From assembly GCA_004552515.1 (NCBI GenBank), contig SFOF01000132.1, forward strand, positions 1-6,107: DNA of 6,107 bases. The letters are read 5' to 3'. Below are positions 1-6,068 of the stretch, one piece after another. The translations under genes and the position numbers were made by a program. The notes below the pieces were generated by a model. The model saw nothing but the letters and a program-made list of their open reading frames with translations. It searched no databases and was not told the origin of the DNA. The stretch's first letter is position 1. Each line of letters begins with the position of its first letter. Origin of the DNA: Clostridiales bacterium (GTDB taxonomy: Bacteria; Bacillota; Clostridia; Christensenellales; Aristaeellaceae).

Positions 1-96
1 CGGAAAGCATATCAAGGCCAATGCGCCTACGCAAAAGCGCACAAGCGCCGCGCCGCCGACTCCGTTCTCCGCGTCCCTTCGTTCCTTTCGTTCTCT

Positions 97-193
97 GTCG
101 GGATCGCCATAAAAAAACGCACAAACCCGAAGTGAACCCACAGAGGCAGATAACCGAAGAGCGCCGCGAGAACGCACGAATGGCGATCTCGAC
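97..193. repeat. Inverted repeat, 14-bp arms
   Basis: Positions 97-110 (GTCGGGATCGCCAT) pair with 180-193 (ATGGCGATCTCGAC) in 13 Watson-Crick pairs plus one mismatch, which is G-U if transcribed from the plus strand (101/189). The loop is 69 nt. Nine consecutive pairs (102-110 with 180-188) are perfect. This is longer than expected by chance within a hundred bases. It could close a structured RNA or mark a small repeat element. No T-tract follows either arm, so it is not a simple terminator. Confidence 0.6.
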
Positions 194-228
194 CCGCGGA
201 ATAGGAACGCAAGATACCGCAAGCCGTC

Positions 229-255
229 TCTTTTTTCCTGACAAAGGAAAAAAGA
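229..255. repeat. A/T-rich perfect hairpin
   Basis: TCTTTTTTCCT (229-239) and AGGAAAAAAGA (245-255) form 11 uninterrupted base pairs around a 5-nt loop (GACAA). The homopolymer tracts are inside the arms rather than after the stem, so this is not a standard intrinsic terminator on either strand. It lies directly beside the first copy of the direct repeat at 251-278. Confidence 0.6.
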
Positions 256-320
256 CAGGCGTGAACCGAAGGCAAAACATTCCAATAGAACCGCAAAGTC
301 AGGCGTTAACCGAGGCAAAC
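251..320. repeat. Imperfect direct repeat pair (44-bp period)
   Basis: Positions 251-278 and 295-320 align over about 28 bases with two substitutions and two single-base gaps. Both copies share the core CAGGCGT-T/G-AACCGA followed by GGCAAA. A weaker related stretch (AGGCAGATAACCGAAGAGC) appears near 142-160. Two close copies and a vague third are too few and too diverged for a CRISPR array; local duplication or a repeated RNA or protein-binding motif are the alternatives. Confidence 0.5.
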
Positions 321-552
321 CGCCGCGACAGAACCACCGCGCCGCGCAGGACAGCCCCCGCGCGCACAAACGCCTGTGCCGGGGCTAAAACCGGCCAAAC
401 GCAACATTTCGTCGGCGCACAATTCACTGACTCACAAAGCGGAATATCATCTCTTCGCGCCAGCGCGGAACAGCGCCGCAAGCGAAAGCCCCGCCGTTCC
501 CCCGCTCCCCGATTCCGCATTTCAAATTCCGGATTGCCGCCCCGCCAAACGC

Positions 553-591
553 AAAAAATCCCGCCGCATCCGAATGGACGCAGCGGGATTT
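553..591 (-). terminator. Strong rho-independent terminator
   Basis: Read on the minus strand, 591 down to 556 folds into a 16-bp stem: AAATCCCGC pairs with GCGGGATTT at the base, and seven further pairs (two of them G-U) lead to an ATTC tetraloop. A run of six T residues (plus-strand A553-A558) overlaps and follows the stem. It begins about 10 nt after the stop codon of the secreted-protein gene at 602, so it ends that transcript and any read-through from the transporter operon. Confidence 0.93.
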
Positions 592-601
592 GTGAATGCG
601 A

Positions 602-1327
602 TTACTTTGCGACGGTCAGAGCGGTGACATGGGGATTGGCGCCCTCGTACCAGTAGAGGAAGCCCTCCAGATCGACGACGTCGCCGACATTCAGCGCCTC
701 GACGGCCTTGTAGACGTCGGTGTCGCTGCCGCAGAGGTAATACTCGACGCAGAAATCATAGGTCGTGCCGTTGTAGGAGGCCTTGAAGTACAGATCGTCG
801 GTCTTCTCGGCTTCGTTCTTGTAGGCGAACGCGGCGCCGTTCTCGTCATAGGCCTCGATGGTCAGACCCTTAAAGGAAACGAACTCGTTCTGATGCGCGA
901 TCAGCTCGTCGGTGCCCAGCAGCGCGGTCACGTCCAGCGCCTCGGCGACATAGGGCTCGCCCTCTTCGATTTCGAAGGTCGCGTCGATGATCTCAACCTC
1001 GCCCGCCCACTCGCTCTTGTAGCCGGTCACCTTGATCTTGGTGCCGGGAAGCAGCTTGGCGTAATCCTCCTCGGAGCAGGTCATGTTGTAGCAGAAATAC
1101 GCGCCGTCATGATCCTGCGTGTACACAGTGGCCTTATCGTCCCACCAGGACTGCTTGGCCTGAACATAGGCCTCGATGACGACCTCGGAATCGACGTCGG
1201 CGGCGACGTACTCTTCATAGGTCATAACGCCCTCGGATTTGACTTCCTTCTCGGTTTCCTCGGCGAACGCGGCGCAGCAGGACAGCGCGAGCACGAGAAC
1301 CAGCAGCATGGCGAAAAACTTCTTCAT
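602..1327 (-). CDS. Secreted acidic protein with tandem OB-fold-like units
   Basis: A 241-residue exported protein of unknown function. The start is supported by GAAAGGAAG (1336-1344) 8 nt upstream. The N-terminus is a classic signal peptide: two lysines, a hydrophobic stretch (4-16), and a signal peptidase I site AFA/EE after residue 22. The cysteines at 17-18 do not make a good lipobox. The mature part appears duplicated. Residues 47-118 and 147-240 each show beta-rich segments, a cysteine pair (C79/C84 and C193/C199), and a closing motif of the form L-x-x-G-x-x-V/I-x-V/L-x-G, which resembles OB-fold-like secreted proteins of Gram-positive bacteria. The protein has about 47 acidic residues, about 14 lysines and no arginine. 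It lies 84 bp after the binding-protein gene with its own promoter and is followed by a terminator, so it may be expressed separately from the importer. Ligand binding outside the cell is conceivable but not shown. I am sure it is a gene and moderately sure of the fold. Confidence 0.9.
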   Translation of the reverse strand: MKKFFAMLLVLVLALSCCAAFAEETEKEVKSEGVMTYEEYVAADVDSEVVIEAYVQAKQSWWDDKATVYTQDHDGAYFCYNMTCSEEDYAKLLPGTKIKVTGYKSEWAGEVEIIDATFEIEEGEPYVAEALDVTALLGTDELIAHQNEFVSFKGLTIEAYDENGAAFAYKNEAEKTDDLYFKASYNGTTYDFCVEYYLCGSDTDVYKAVEALNVGDVVDLEGFLYWYEGANPHVTALTVAK

Positions 1328-1363
1328 GATTCAGACTTCCTTTCAATTTGTCGTCTGTTTCCC

Positions 1364-1378
1364 CCGCTTCTTCAGCGG
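1364..1378 (-). promoter_or_regulatory. Small hairpin at the mRNA 5' end
   Basis: On the minus strand CCGCT (1378-1374) and AGCGG (1368-1364) pair around a 5-nt loop. The expected transcription start from the promoter at 1387-1415 is near 1380, which would put this hairpin at the extreme 5' end of the mRNA, where such stems often slow decay. The stem is short, so this role is tentative. Confidence 0.35.
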
Positions 1379-1386
1379 ATACGCCT

Positions 1387-1415
1387 ATTGTACATCGAAC
1401 GGCACGCAAAATCAA
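1387..1415 (-). promoter_or_regulatory. Promoter of the secreted-protein gene
   Basis: On the minus strand TTGATT (1415-1410) and TACAAT (1392-1387) are separated by exactly 17 bp, a near-consensus housekeeping promoter. The -35 box contains the TGA stop codon of the upstream binding-protein gene (1412-1414). The predicted start near 1380 gives a leader of about 53 nt. Independent expression of the secreted protein is therefore likely, alongside possible read-through from the operon. Confidence 0.8.
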
Positions 1416-1432
1416 TCACTTTTCATTGATTT
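1409..1432. repeat. Inverted repeat over the -35 box
   Basis: AAATCAAT (1409-1416) and ATTGATTT (1425-1432) are perfect 8-bp arms around an 8-nt spacer. The repeat covers the last codons of the binding-protein gene and the -35 box of the next gene. It could be an operator, or a weak hairpin at the end of the upstream coding region; only four T residues follow on the minus strand, so it is a poor terminator. Confidence 0.5.
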
Positions 1433-3031
1433 AGCATTGCATTTTCGGGAAATCGCCCCCGCGAGCAGATAGGCGCCCATCGCCAGCCAGATAAGCAGCA
1501 GGCCGGTCAGCAGCGCCTTCGCCGTGCCGGGAAGCGGCCCCAGATCGCCGCCCTTATCGCGCGCATCGCCGCTCTCCGCGCCGATCTGATCGAGATGATA
1601 GAGCGCGGCTGTGTCGGCGTACAGCTTGTCGATCGACTGATCATCCACCGTCTGCTTGCGGCGCTCGGCCTTGACCACGCCCTCGATCAGCTGCCCCGCC
1701 GCCGAACGCACCGACGCGGAGCCGTTGAACACCGGCGTGACAAACGTATCGGCCGTATGATCGAGCAAAAGCCGCGTGGCCTGAATCTTGACGCTGTAGT
1801 GAAGCTGATTGTCCGCCCCGCCGGCGCTGAGATAGGCCTGATAACCGGCGCTTCCCTGCGCGCGGGATGTGACCGGCACATAGCCCTCCGTCTCGGCATA
1901 GCTGATCTGCACGTCGTCCGAGAGCAGATACTGCGCGAAGAGCCACGCCGCCAGCGTCCGCCCCGTATCCGCCTTGTTGAACAGGCAGATCGACGGCCCC
2001 TGCGAGATCATCTTCATGTCGTCCGGATTGACCTGCGGCACGGGGCGCACAGTCACCTCGAAATCGACGATCTTGTCCGCGCTGATGTCGGAGAGCGGCG
2101 CGTCCGGCCCCATCCACGTCGAGCCGGCGGTCGAATCGACGGCGAACACACACTGGCCGGCGTTGAGGAAGTTGGCCGGATAGCTGGAAATCTGGAAGGT
2201 CGAGAACGCACCGGTCCTGGCGTGGGACGCAATCTCATAGAGGAAGGCGCGCGTCTCGTCGCTAAACAGCTCGACCTCGCCCGCATCGGTCGAATAGGGC
2301 GCGCCGCACTGTTTCAAATACTGTATCATCATGTTGTCGGTCGACTTGTAGATGAAGGGAATCATGACCTTCTGGCCATTCAATTTGAACGTGCCGTCCT
2401 CGTTCTTTTGAGCGGCGGCCTCGCTCACCGCCCAGATGAAATCCCATGTGAGCACGTCCGGCACCTCGTAGCCCAACGCTTCGACATAGGTCTTGTTGAT
2501 ATAGCAGGCCTCGGTCGAGCGCATGAAGGGCAGCGCATAGACGTGATCGCCGATTTTGCCCTCCTCGAGGTACTCGGGGATGATCTCGTCCTTTGCGGGC
2601 GCATCGAAGCGAACCTCGCTGCCGCCCAGCCCGTAGCGCGCGTCATCCCAGAAGGTATCCAGCGGCACGACGGTGTTCTCGCCGGTCAGGTAGGTCGCGA
2701 TGTGGTCGGGATAGGTCACGCACACGTCGGGCGTTGTGCCCGTGGCGAGGTTGGTGATGACGTCGTTGTAGATGTCCGAATAGTTGGTGTAGAGCCGCAT
2801 CGTGACGGCGATGTTCGGATAGAGCTTCTCAAAATCCTCGATCGCGCCCTGATAGATGGCGGTCTGCGTCTTGTTGGTGTCGTTCTTCGCCCAGAAGACC
2901 ACCTCGTATTGCTTTGTCTCGTCAAACGCGTCCGGCAGCGTGAACGCCGATAAAGACCGCGTGCCGTGGCAGCCGGTCAGTGTCAGGACGAGCGCCAGCA
3001 GCAGCGCGGCGATGGAAAGCGCCCTTTTCAT
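1412..3031 (-). CDS. UgpB-type ABC solute-binding lipoprotein with C-terminal TM helix
   Basis: A 539-residue extracellular binding protein for the importer encoded just upstream. The signal sequence ends in lipobox L18-T19-G20-C21, so Cys21 should be lipid-anchored after cleavage. Features of the family 1 / UgpB-like solute-binding fold include the early strand and helix (EVVFWAKN, 43-50), GTTPDVCVTYPD (98-109), the YALPF segment (165-169), and the late QGPSICLF...AAWLFAQYLL...GYVPVTSRA block (344-391), typical of carbohydrate and glycerol-phosphate binders. Residues 392-500 extend the domain beyond the usual length of about 420-450. Unusually, a hydrophobic helix at about 506-527 is followed by a short basic tail (RKCNAKSMK), which predicts a second, membrane-spanning anchor. 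The start overlaps the stop of the preceding permease by 4 bp (ATGA), with a purine-rich AGGGGG about 9 nt upstream. The ligand is not predictable from sequence alone. Confidence 0.93.
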   Translation of the reverse strand: MKRALSIAALLLALVLTLTGCHGTRSLSAFTLPDAFDETKQYEVVFWAKNDTNKTQTAIYQGAIEDFEKLYPNIAVTMRLYTNYSDIYNDVITNLATGTTPDVCVTYPDHIATYLTGENTVVPLDTFWDDARYGLGGSEVRFDAPAKDEIIPEYLEEGKIGDHVYALPFMRSTEACYINKTYVEALGYEVPDVLTWDFIWAVSEAAAQKNEDGTFKLNGQKVMIPFIYKSTDNMMIQYLKQCGAPYSTDAGEVELFSDETRAFLYEIASHARTGAFSTFQISSYPANFLNAGQCVFAVDSTAGSTWMGPDAPLSDISADKIVDFEVTVRPVPQVNPDDMKMISQGPSICLFNKADTGRTLAAWLFAQYLLSDDVQISYAETEGYVPVTSRAQGSAGYQAYLSAGGADNQLHYSVKIQATRLLLDHTADTFVTPVFNGSASVRSAAGQLIEGVVKAERRKQTVDDQSIDKLYADTAALYHLDQIGAESGDARDKGGDLGPLPGTAKALLTGLLLIWLAMGAYLLAGAISRKCNAKSMKSD

Positions 3032-3897
3032 CCCTTCGTGCCCCCTCTCGCCACGCCGGCCATGACCTTCTTTCTAAAGATCAGGAACAGCAATATCAGC
3101 GGCACGGAGATGACCACGACCGCCGCCATCATCGCGGGCACGTTTTCGCGGCCGAAGCCGTTTTCGCGGATCTCCTGGATGCCGTTGGACACGAGGAAAT
3201 ACGCCTTGTCGTCGGTGATCAGCCGCGGCCAGACATACGAATTCCAGCACTCGATGATCTTCAAGATGGTCACGGTGATCAGCGTCGGGCGGCAGATGGG
3301 AATCATGACCTTGAAGAGATATTTGAGATCGGACGTGCCGTCCACCTTGGCGGCGTAATAGAGCGAATCGGGCACCTGCGCGAAGTTCTCCTTCAGAAGA
3401 TAGATATAGAACACCGACGTAATCGAGGGCAATATCAGCCCGAGGAAGGTGTTGCGCAGATCGAGATTGGTGATCGTGACGAAATTCGTGATGACGACCA
3501 GCTCGTTTGGGATCATCATCAGCGAGAGGAAGAGCGTAAACACGATGTTCTTGCCGCGGAACTCGAACCGCGCGAACGCGTAGGCCGCCAGCGTGATCAC
3601 GATGAGCATCGCCGCGGTGGTGATCACGGTGAAGATCAGCGTGTTGACCAGATACCGCCCCAGCGGCGCGGCGGTGAACGCGTCGGCATAGTTTTGCAGC
3701 GTCGGCGAGAGCGTGAAGAAGCGCGGCGTGTATTCCGAGTTGTACGCGCCGTAGCTCTTGAGCGAGGTCAAGATCATCCAATAGAAGGGAAAGAGCACGA
3801 CCAGCGCCCAGAACGTGAGCAGGACGTAGGTCAGCGCCCCGCGGACGCGATTACGCCGCCTTTCAGCGCGCTCAATGCGGGTAAATTCGCCTGTCAT
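3028..3897 (-). CDS. ABC sugar-type permease, MalG/UgpE family
   Basis: A 289-residue inner-membrane permease subunit, full length for the MalG/UgpE/AraQ group. Predicted helices lie at about 21-44, 82-106, 117-140, 150-169, 204-224 and 254-274, after a short basic N-terminus (residues 8-19) expected in the cytoplasm. The cytoplasmic EAA coupling loop, which docks on the ATPase, is clear: YYAAKVDGTSDLKYLF with invariant G187, followed by I199-P200 and P204. The start is set by GAGGAGGG 6 nt upstream, overlapping the stop of the first permease; the intergenic gap is 12 bp. The stop overlaps the start of the binding-protein gene. It should form a heterodimer with the product of 3910-4800. Substrate specificity is not visible. 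Confidence 0.95.
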   Translation of the reverse strand: MTGEFTRIERAERRRNRVRGALTYVLLTFWALVVLFPFYWMILTSLKSYGAYNSEYTPRFFTLSPTLQNYADAFTAAPLGRYLVNTLIFTVITTAAMLIVITLAAYAFARFEFRGKNIVFTLFLSLMMIPNELVVITNFVTITNLDLRNTFLGLILPSITSVFYIYLLKENFAQVPDSLYYAAKVDGTSDLKYLFKVMIPICRPTLITVTILKIIECWNSYVWPRLITDDKAYFLVSNGIQEIRENGFGRENVPAMMAAVVVISVPLILLFLIFRKKVMAGVARGGTKG

Positions 3898-3909
3898 AGC
3901 CGTCCCTCC

Positions 3910-4800
3910 TCAGTAATGGACGTGCTTTCGGCTCACCAGCAGATTGACGCAGGTGACCGTGAGCACAATGGCGAAGAGTATGATCGCCGCCGCCGAGGCA
4001 TAGGACGGATAGCCGCCGCCCTCGCCATAGAGCATATCGTAGACATAGCCCACGATGGTGTTCATGCCCGCGGCGTTCAGATCGACGCCGAAGAGCGCCA
4101 CCGCGTCGCCATAGGCCTTGAACGCGCCGATGAAGCCGGTGATCACCAGATAGAACAGTATCGGCGAAATCATGGGCAGCGTAATGCGCCAGAATATGCG
4201 AGCGCGGGGCGTGCCGTCCACGCGCGCCGCCTGATAGTATTCCTTCTTCACCCCCGCCAGCGCGCTGGTGAGGATCAGGATCTTGAACGGCAGCACCGCC
4301 CAGACGGTGTAGAAGCACAGCACGAACATTCGCGCCGCGTATGGCCCCTCGATAAAATCGATGGGCGAGACGCCGAACAGCCCCAGCACCAGATTGGCCA
4401 GGCCGTCCGTGTAGGGCGTTTTCTTGAACAGGATCATGAACACCAGCCCGACGGCCAGCGTGTTGGTGACATAGGGCAGGAAATAGACGGTCTGATACAG
4501 CTCGCGCAGCTTTTTGATGGAACTCAAGCCCACAGAAATGAGCAGCGCCAGCCCGGTCGAGACCGGCACGGTGACCGCCACGAGGATAAACGTGTTTTTG
4601 ACCGCCTGCAAAAAGTAGGGATCGTGCAGCACATAGCTGTAATTATACAGCCCCACGCCGAAGAAGCGCTGCGAGGCGGAATTGAAACCCTCCTCGAACG
4701 AATACACAAACACGTCGATCAGCGGATAGACCATGAACGCGCCCAGGAACAGTATGGCCGGCAGAAGATACAGCCAGGCCTTGACGTTATGCTGCTTCAT
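3910..4800 (-). CDS. ABC sugar-type permease, MalF/UgpA family
   Basis: A 296-residue inner-membrane permease subunit of the UgpA/LacF/MalF group, with the short UgpA-like form and no large periplasmic insert as in enteric MalF. The N-terminal helix (9-33, with LLPA..F..VYP typical of the family) is followed by further helices at about 68-92, 104-125, 157-180, 211-230 and 268-289. The EAA loop is intact: YYQAARVDGTPRARIFWRI with D195-G196 and L208-P209. Its ATG overlaps the TGA of the ATPase gene by 4 bp, indicating translational coupling, and GGGAG(AGG) lies immediately upstream. It pairs with the MalG-type subunit encoded next and is driven by the ATPase encoded before it. Confidence 0.95.
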   Translation of the reverse strand: MKQHNVKAWLYLLPAILFLGAFMVYPLIDVFVYSFEEGFNSASQRFFGVGLYNYSYVLHDPYFLQAVKNTFILVAVTVPVSTGLALLISVGLSSIKKLRELYQTVYFLPYVTNTLAVGLVFMILFKKTPYTDGLANLVLGLFGVSPIDFIEGPYAARMFVLCFYTVWAVLPFKILILTSALAGVKKEYYQAARVDGTPRARIFWRITLPMISPILFYLVITGFIGAFKAYGDAVALFGVDLNAAGMNTIVGYVYDMLYGEGGGYPSYASAAAIILFAIVLTVTCVNLLVSRKHVHY

Positions 4801-5897
4801 GTCCTCTCCCCCATGCGGATGCGGCGCTGCGTTTCCTTATCGAAGAGCAGCGTCTTGTTCGGCTTCAGATCGAAGCGCACGGTTTCGGCCCGCTCGTCCA
4901 CGGCGCTCTCCGCGGCCACGATGGCGCGCAGTCTTCCCGTCTCGCTCGCGTCATGACCGGCCACGACGCTCACGTCGCGCCCCATGACCTCTACGGCGCG
5001 CAGCGCGCAGGTCAGTTTTCCGTCGTTCTTGGGGATAAAGCCCTCCGGCCGCACGGCGACATAAACCTCGCCGTCATGAAGAGACGGCGCGTCCAGCACG
5101 CTTTCGCTTCCAATATATATATGCCCGCCCGACACACGGCCCTCAAACACGTTGATGGGCGGCGTGCCGAGGAACTTGGCGACGAAGAGATTGTCCGGGT
5201 CGTCGTAGACCTGCTGCGGCCGCCCGGCCTGCTGGAGCGCGCCCTCCCGCATGACCACGATCAGATCGGATATGCTCATGGCCTCCTCCTGATCGTGCGT
5301 GACGAACACGGTGGTCACACCGGTTTCGCGCTGTATGCGCCGGATCTCCTCGCGGGTTTGCAGGCGCAGTCTCGCGTCCAGATTGGAGAGCGGCTCGTCG
5401 AGCAGCAGCACGCGCGGCCTCTTGACCAGCGCGCGGGCGATGGCGACGCGCTGCTGCTGGCCGCCGGACAGCTCGGCGGGCTTGCGGTCGAGCAGGCCCT
5501 CGATCTGCACGAGGCGGGCGGCTTCCTCGACGCGCGCATTCATCTCCGCCTTTGTGGGGCGCACTTTGCCCCTGAGGTTCTCGAGCGGGAACATGATGTT
5601 GCGCCGCACGTTGAGATGCGGATAGAGCGCGTAATTCTGGAACACCAGCCCCACGCCGCGGCTTTCGGGGGGCAGCGCGGTCACGTCGTCCTCGCCGAAA
5701 AACACCTGGCCGGCGGTGGGCTTTTCCAGCCCGCAGATCATGTACAGCGTGGTGCTCTTGCCGCAGCCGGACGGGCCGAGCAGCGCCACCAGTTTGCCGT
5801 CCGGGAATTCAACGTTCAGGTTATCGACCGCCACAACGTCGCCCCTGCGGCCGCGCGCCGGAAACGTCTTCGTCAGGTTCTGCAATGCGACTTTCAT
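4797..5897 (-). CDS. ABC importer ATPase, MalK/UgpC/MsmK family
   Basis: A 366-residue cytoplasmic ATPase that powers the importer. All catalytic motifs are present: Walker A GPSGCGKST (41-49), Q-loop Q87, signature LSGGQQQR (143-150), Walker B VLLLDEP (163-169), D-loop SNLD (171-174) and switch His201. The C-terminal part (about 245-360) is the MalK-type regulatory/TOBE region, including VRPEGF at 282-287 and a closing F-x-x-x-x-x-x-LLFD motif. Length is normal for the family. The start at 5897 is chosen because AAAGGAAAGGG (5903-5913) sits 5 nt upstream; an in-frame ATG 45 nt earlier has no ribosome binding site and lies very close to the predicted transcription start. It is the first gene of the operon. 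Many Gram-positive sugar importers lack their own ATPase and share an MsmX-type one, so this system appears self-sufficient. Confidence 0.95.
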   Translation of the reverse strand: MKVALQNLTKTFPARGRRGDVVAVDNLNVEFPDGKLVALLGPSGCGKSTTLYMICGLEKPTAGQVFFGEDDVTALPPESRGVGLVFQNYALYPHLNVRRNIMFPLENLRGKVRPTKAEMNARVEEAARLVQIEGLLDRKPAELSGGQQQRVAIARALVKRPRVLLLDEPLSNLDARLRLQTREEIRRIQRETGVTTVFVTHDQEEAMSISDLIVVMREGALQQAGRPQQVYDDPDNLFVAKFLGTPPINVFEGRVSGGHIYIGSESVLDAPSLHDGEVYVAVRPEGFIPKNDGKLTCALRAVEVMGRDVSVVAGHDASETGRLRAIVAAESAVDERAETVRFDLKPNKTLLFDKETQRRIRMGERT

Positions 5898-5902
5898 GCT
5901 AT

Positions 5903-5913
5903 CCCTTTCCTTT
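5903..5913 (-). promoter_or_regulatory. Ribosome binding site of the ATPase gene
   Basis: AAAGGAAAGGG on the minus strand, 5 nt before the ATG at 5897. It decides between this start and the in-frame ATG at 5942, which has none. Confidence 0.8.
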
Positions 5914-5961
5914 GCCCGTTCGTTTATGTGTACGGCGCTCATGCCGCGCCCATTTTGAACT

Positions 5962-5990
5962 ATTATAAATCATCCGCTCCCGAAATTCAA
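5962..5990 (-). promoter_or_regulatory. Promoter of the ABC importer operon
   Basis: On the minus strand TTGAAT (5990-5985) and a perfect TATAAT (5967-5962) are 17 bp apart. The expected start is near 5955, giving a leader of about 58 nt before the ATPase gene. No other strong promoter was seen inside the four transporter genes, so this one probably drives all of them. Confidence 0.85.
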
Positions 5991-6011
5991 CCGCTTCCGC
6001 CGAATGAGACA

Positions 6012-6025
6012 AAACCGTAACGTTT
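6012..6025. promoter_or_regulatory. Possible operator, AAAC-N6-GTTT
   Basis: AAAC (6012-6015) and GTTT (6022-6025) flank a TA-centred core in an imperfect palindrome located between the two divergent -35 boxes. LacI-family regulators of sugar transporters often bind palindromes with such arms, but the core is not symmetrical and lacks the usual central CG. Only positional logic supports it. Confidence 0.25.
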
Positions 6026-6028
6026 CTC

Positions 6029-6057
6029 TTTACACATTTCCTCCGCGCGTGTATAAT
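6029..6057 (+). promoter_or_regulatory. Divergent plus-strand promoter
   Basis: TTTACA (6029-6034) and a perfect TATAAT (6052-6057) have a 17-bp spacer. Transcription should start near 6064 and run out of the right side of the window. The two divergent -35 boxes are 38 bp apart, close enough for one regulator to control both. Confidence 0.85.
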
Positions 6058-6068
6058 AAGGGCAACGA

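Larger units (their letters stand above)
1..552. other. Gene-free, repeat-rich region downstream of the operon
   Basis: I see no convincing gene in this stretch. The open frames on both strands lack ribosome binding sites, are rich in Arg or Cys without domain pattern, and match no family I recognise. What is visible is secondary-structure potential: a long-range inverted repeat (97-110 with 180-193), an A/T-rich 11-bp hairpin (229-255), a direct repeat pair (251-278 and 295-320), and a G+C-rich interrupted stem (356-360 plus 364-368 pairing with 376-384). The region lies beyond the terminator of the minus-strand genes, so it is probably not part of their transcript. It could be a structured RNA, a dispersed intergenic repeat, or decayed coding sequence; the sequence alone does not decide. 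Confidence 0.6.

Noticed and set aside
27..296. An 89-codon open frame on the minus strand
   Set aside because: It has no ribosome binding site, mixed Cys/Arg/Phe composition, and overlaps the inverted and direct repeats. More likely non-coding repeat sequence than a protein gene.
251..320. A miniature CRISPR array
   Set aside because: Only two diverged copies with an indel and a spacing of about 16 nt between them, and no cas genes.
299..520. A 73-codon open frame on the minus strand
   Set aside because: There is no ribosome binding site before its ATG and the translation is Arg/Ala-rich with no motif. It lies just downstream of a strong terminator with no visible promoter.
21..656. Open frame on the plus strand across the gene-free left end
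   Set aside because: It has no ribosome binding site, a very Arg/Pro/Thr-rich composition, and crosses the terminator and the 3' end of the secreted-protein gene.
1259..1327. Lipoprotein anchor in the secreted protein (Cys17/Cys18)
   Set aside because: The residues before either cysteine (A-L-S-C and L-S-C-C) do not fit a good lipobox, and an excellent signal peptidase I site (AFA/EE) follows.
596..1429. A 277-codon open frame on the plus strand
   Set aside because: It is the antisense of the secreted-protein gene, which has a signal peptide, ribosome binding site, promoter and terminator on the minus strand. The plus frame has none of these and runs through that gene's promoter.
1595..2953. 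A 452-codon open frame on the plus strand
   Set aside because: It is antisense to the clearly recognisable binding-protein gene, Arg/His/Asp/Leu-rich and without motifs.
2980..4956. A 658-codon open frame on the plus strand
   Set aside because: It lies opposite the two permeases and parts of the ATPase and binding-protein genes. Its translation is dominated by His, Arg, Asp, Gln and Glu without domain pattern, a usual antisense shadow in G+C-rich genes.
5113..5122. AT-repeat tract resembling a promoter or slippage site inside the ATPase gene
   Set aside because: It encodes an ordinary Ile-Tyr-Ile stretch in the regulatory domain, with no paired -35 box and no frame disruption.
5898..5942. 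A 15-codon N-terminal extension of the ATPase from the ATG at 5942
   Set aside because: That ATG lacks a ribosome binding site and is only about 13 nt from the predicted transcription start. The family start and the strong purine-rich site both point to 5897.
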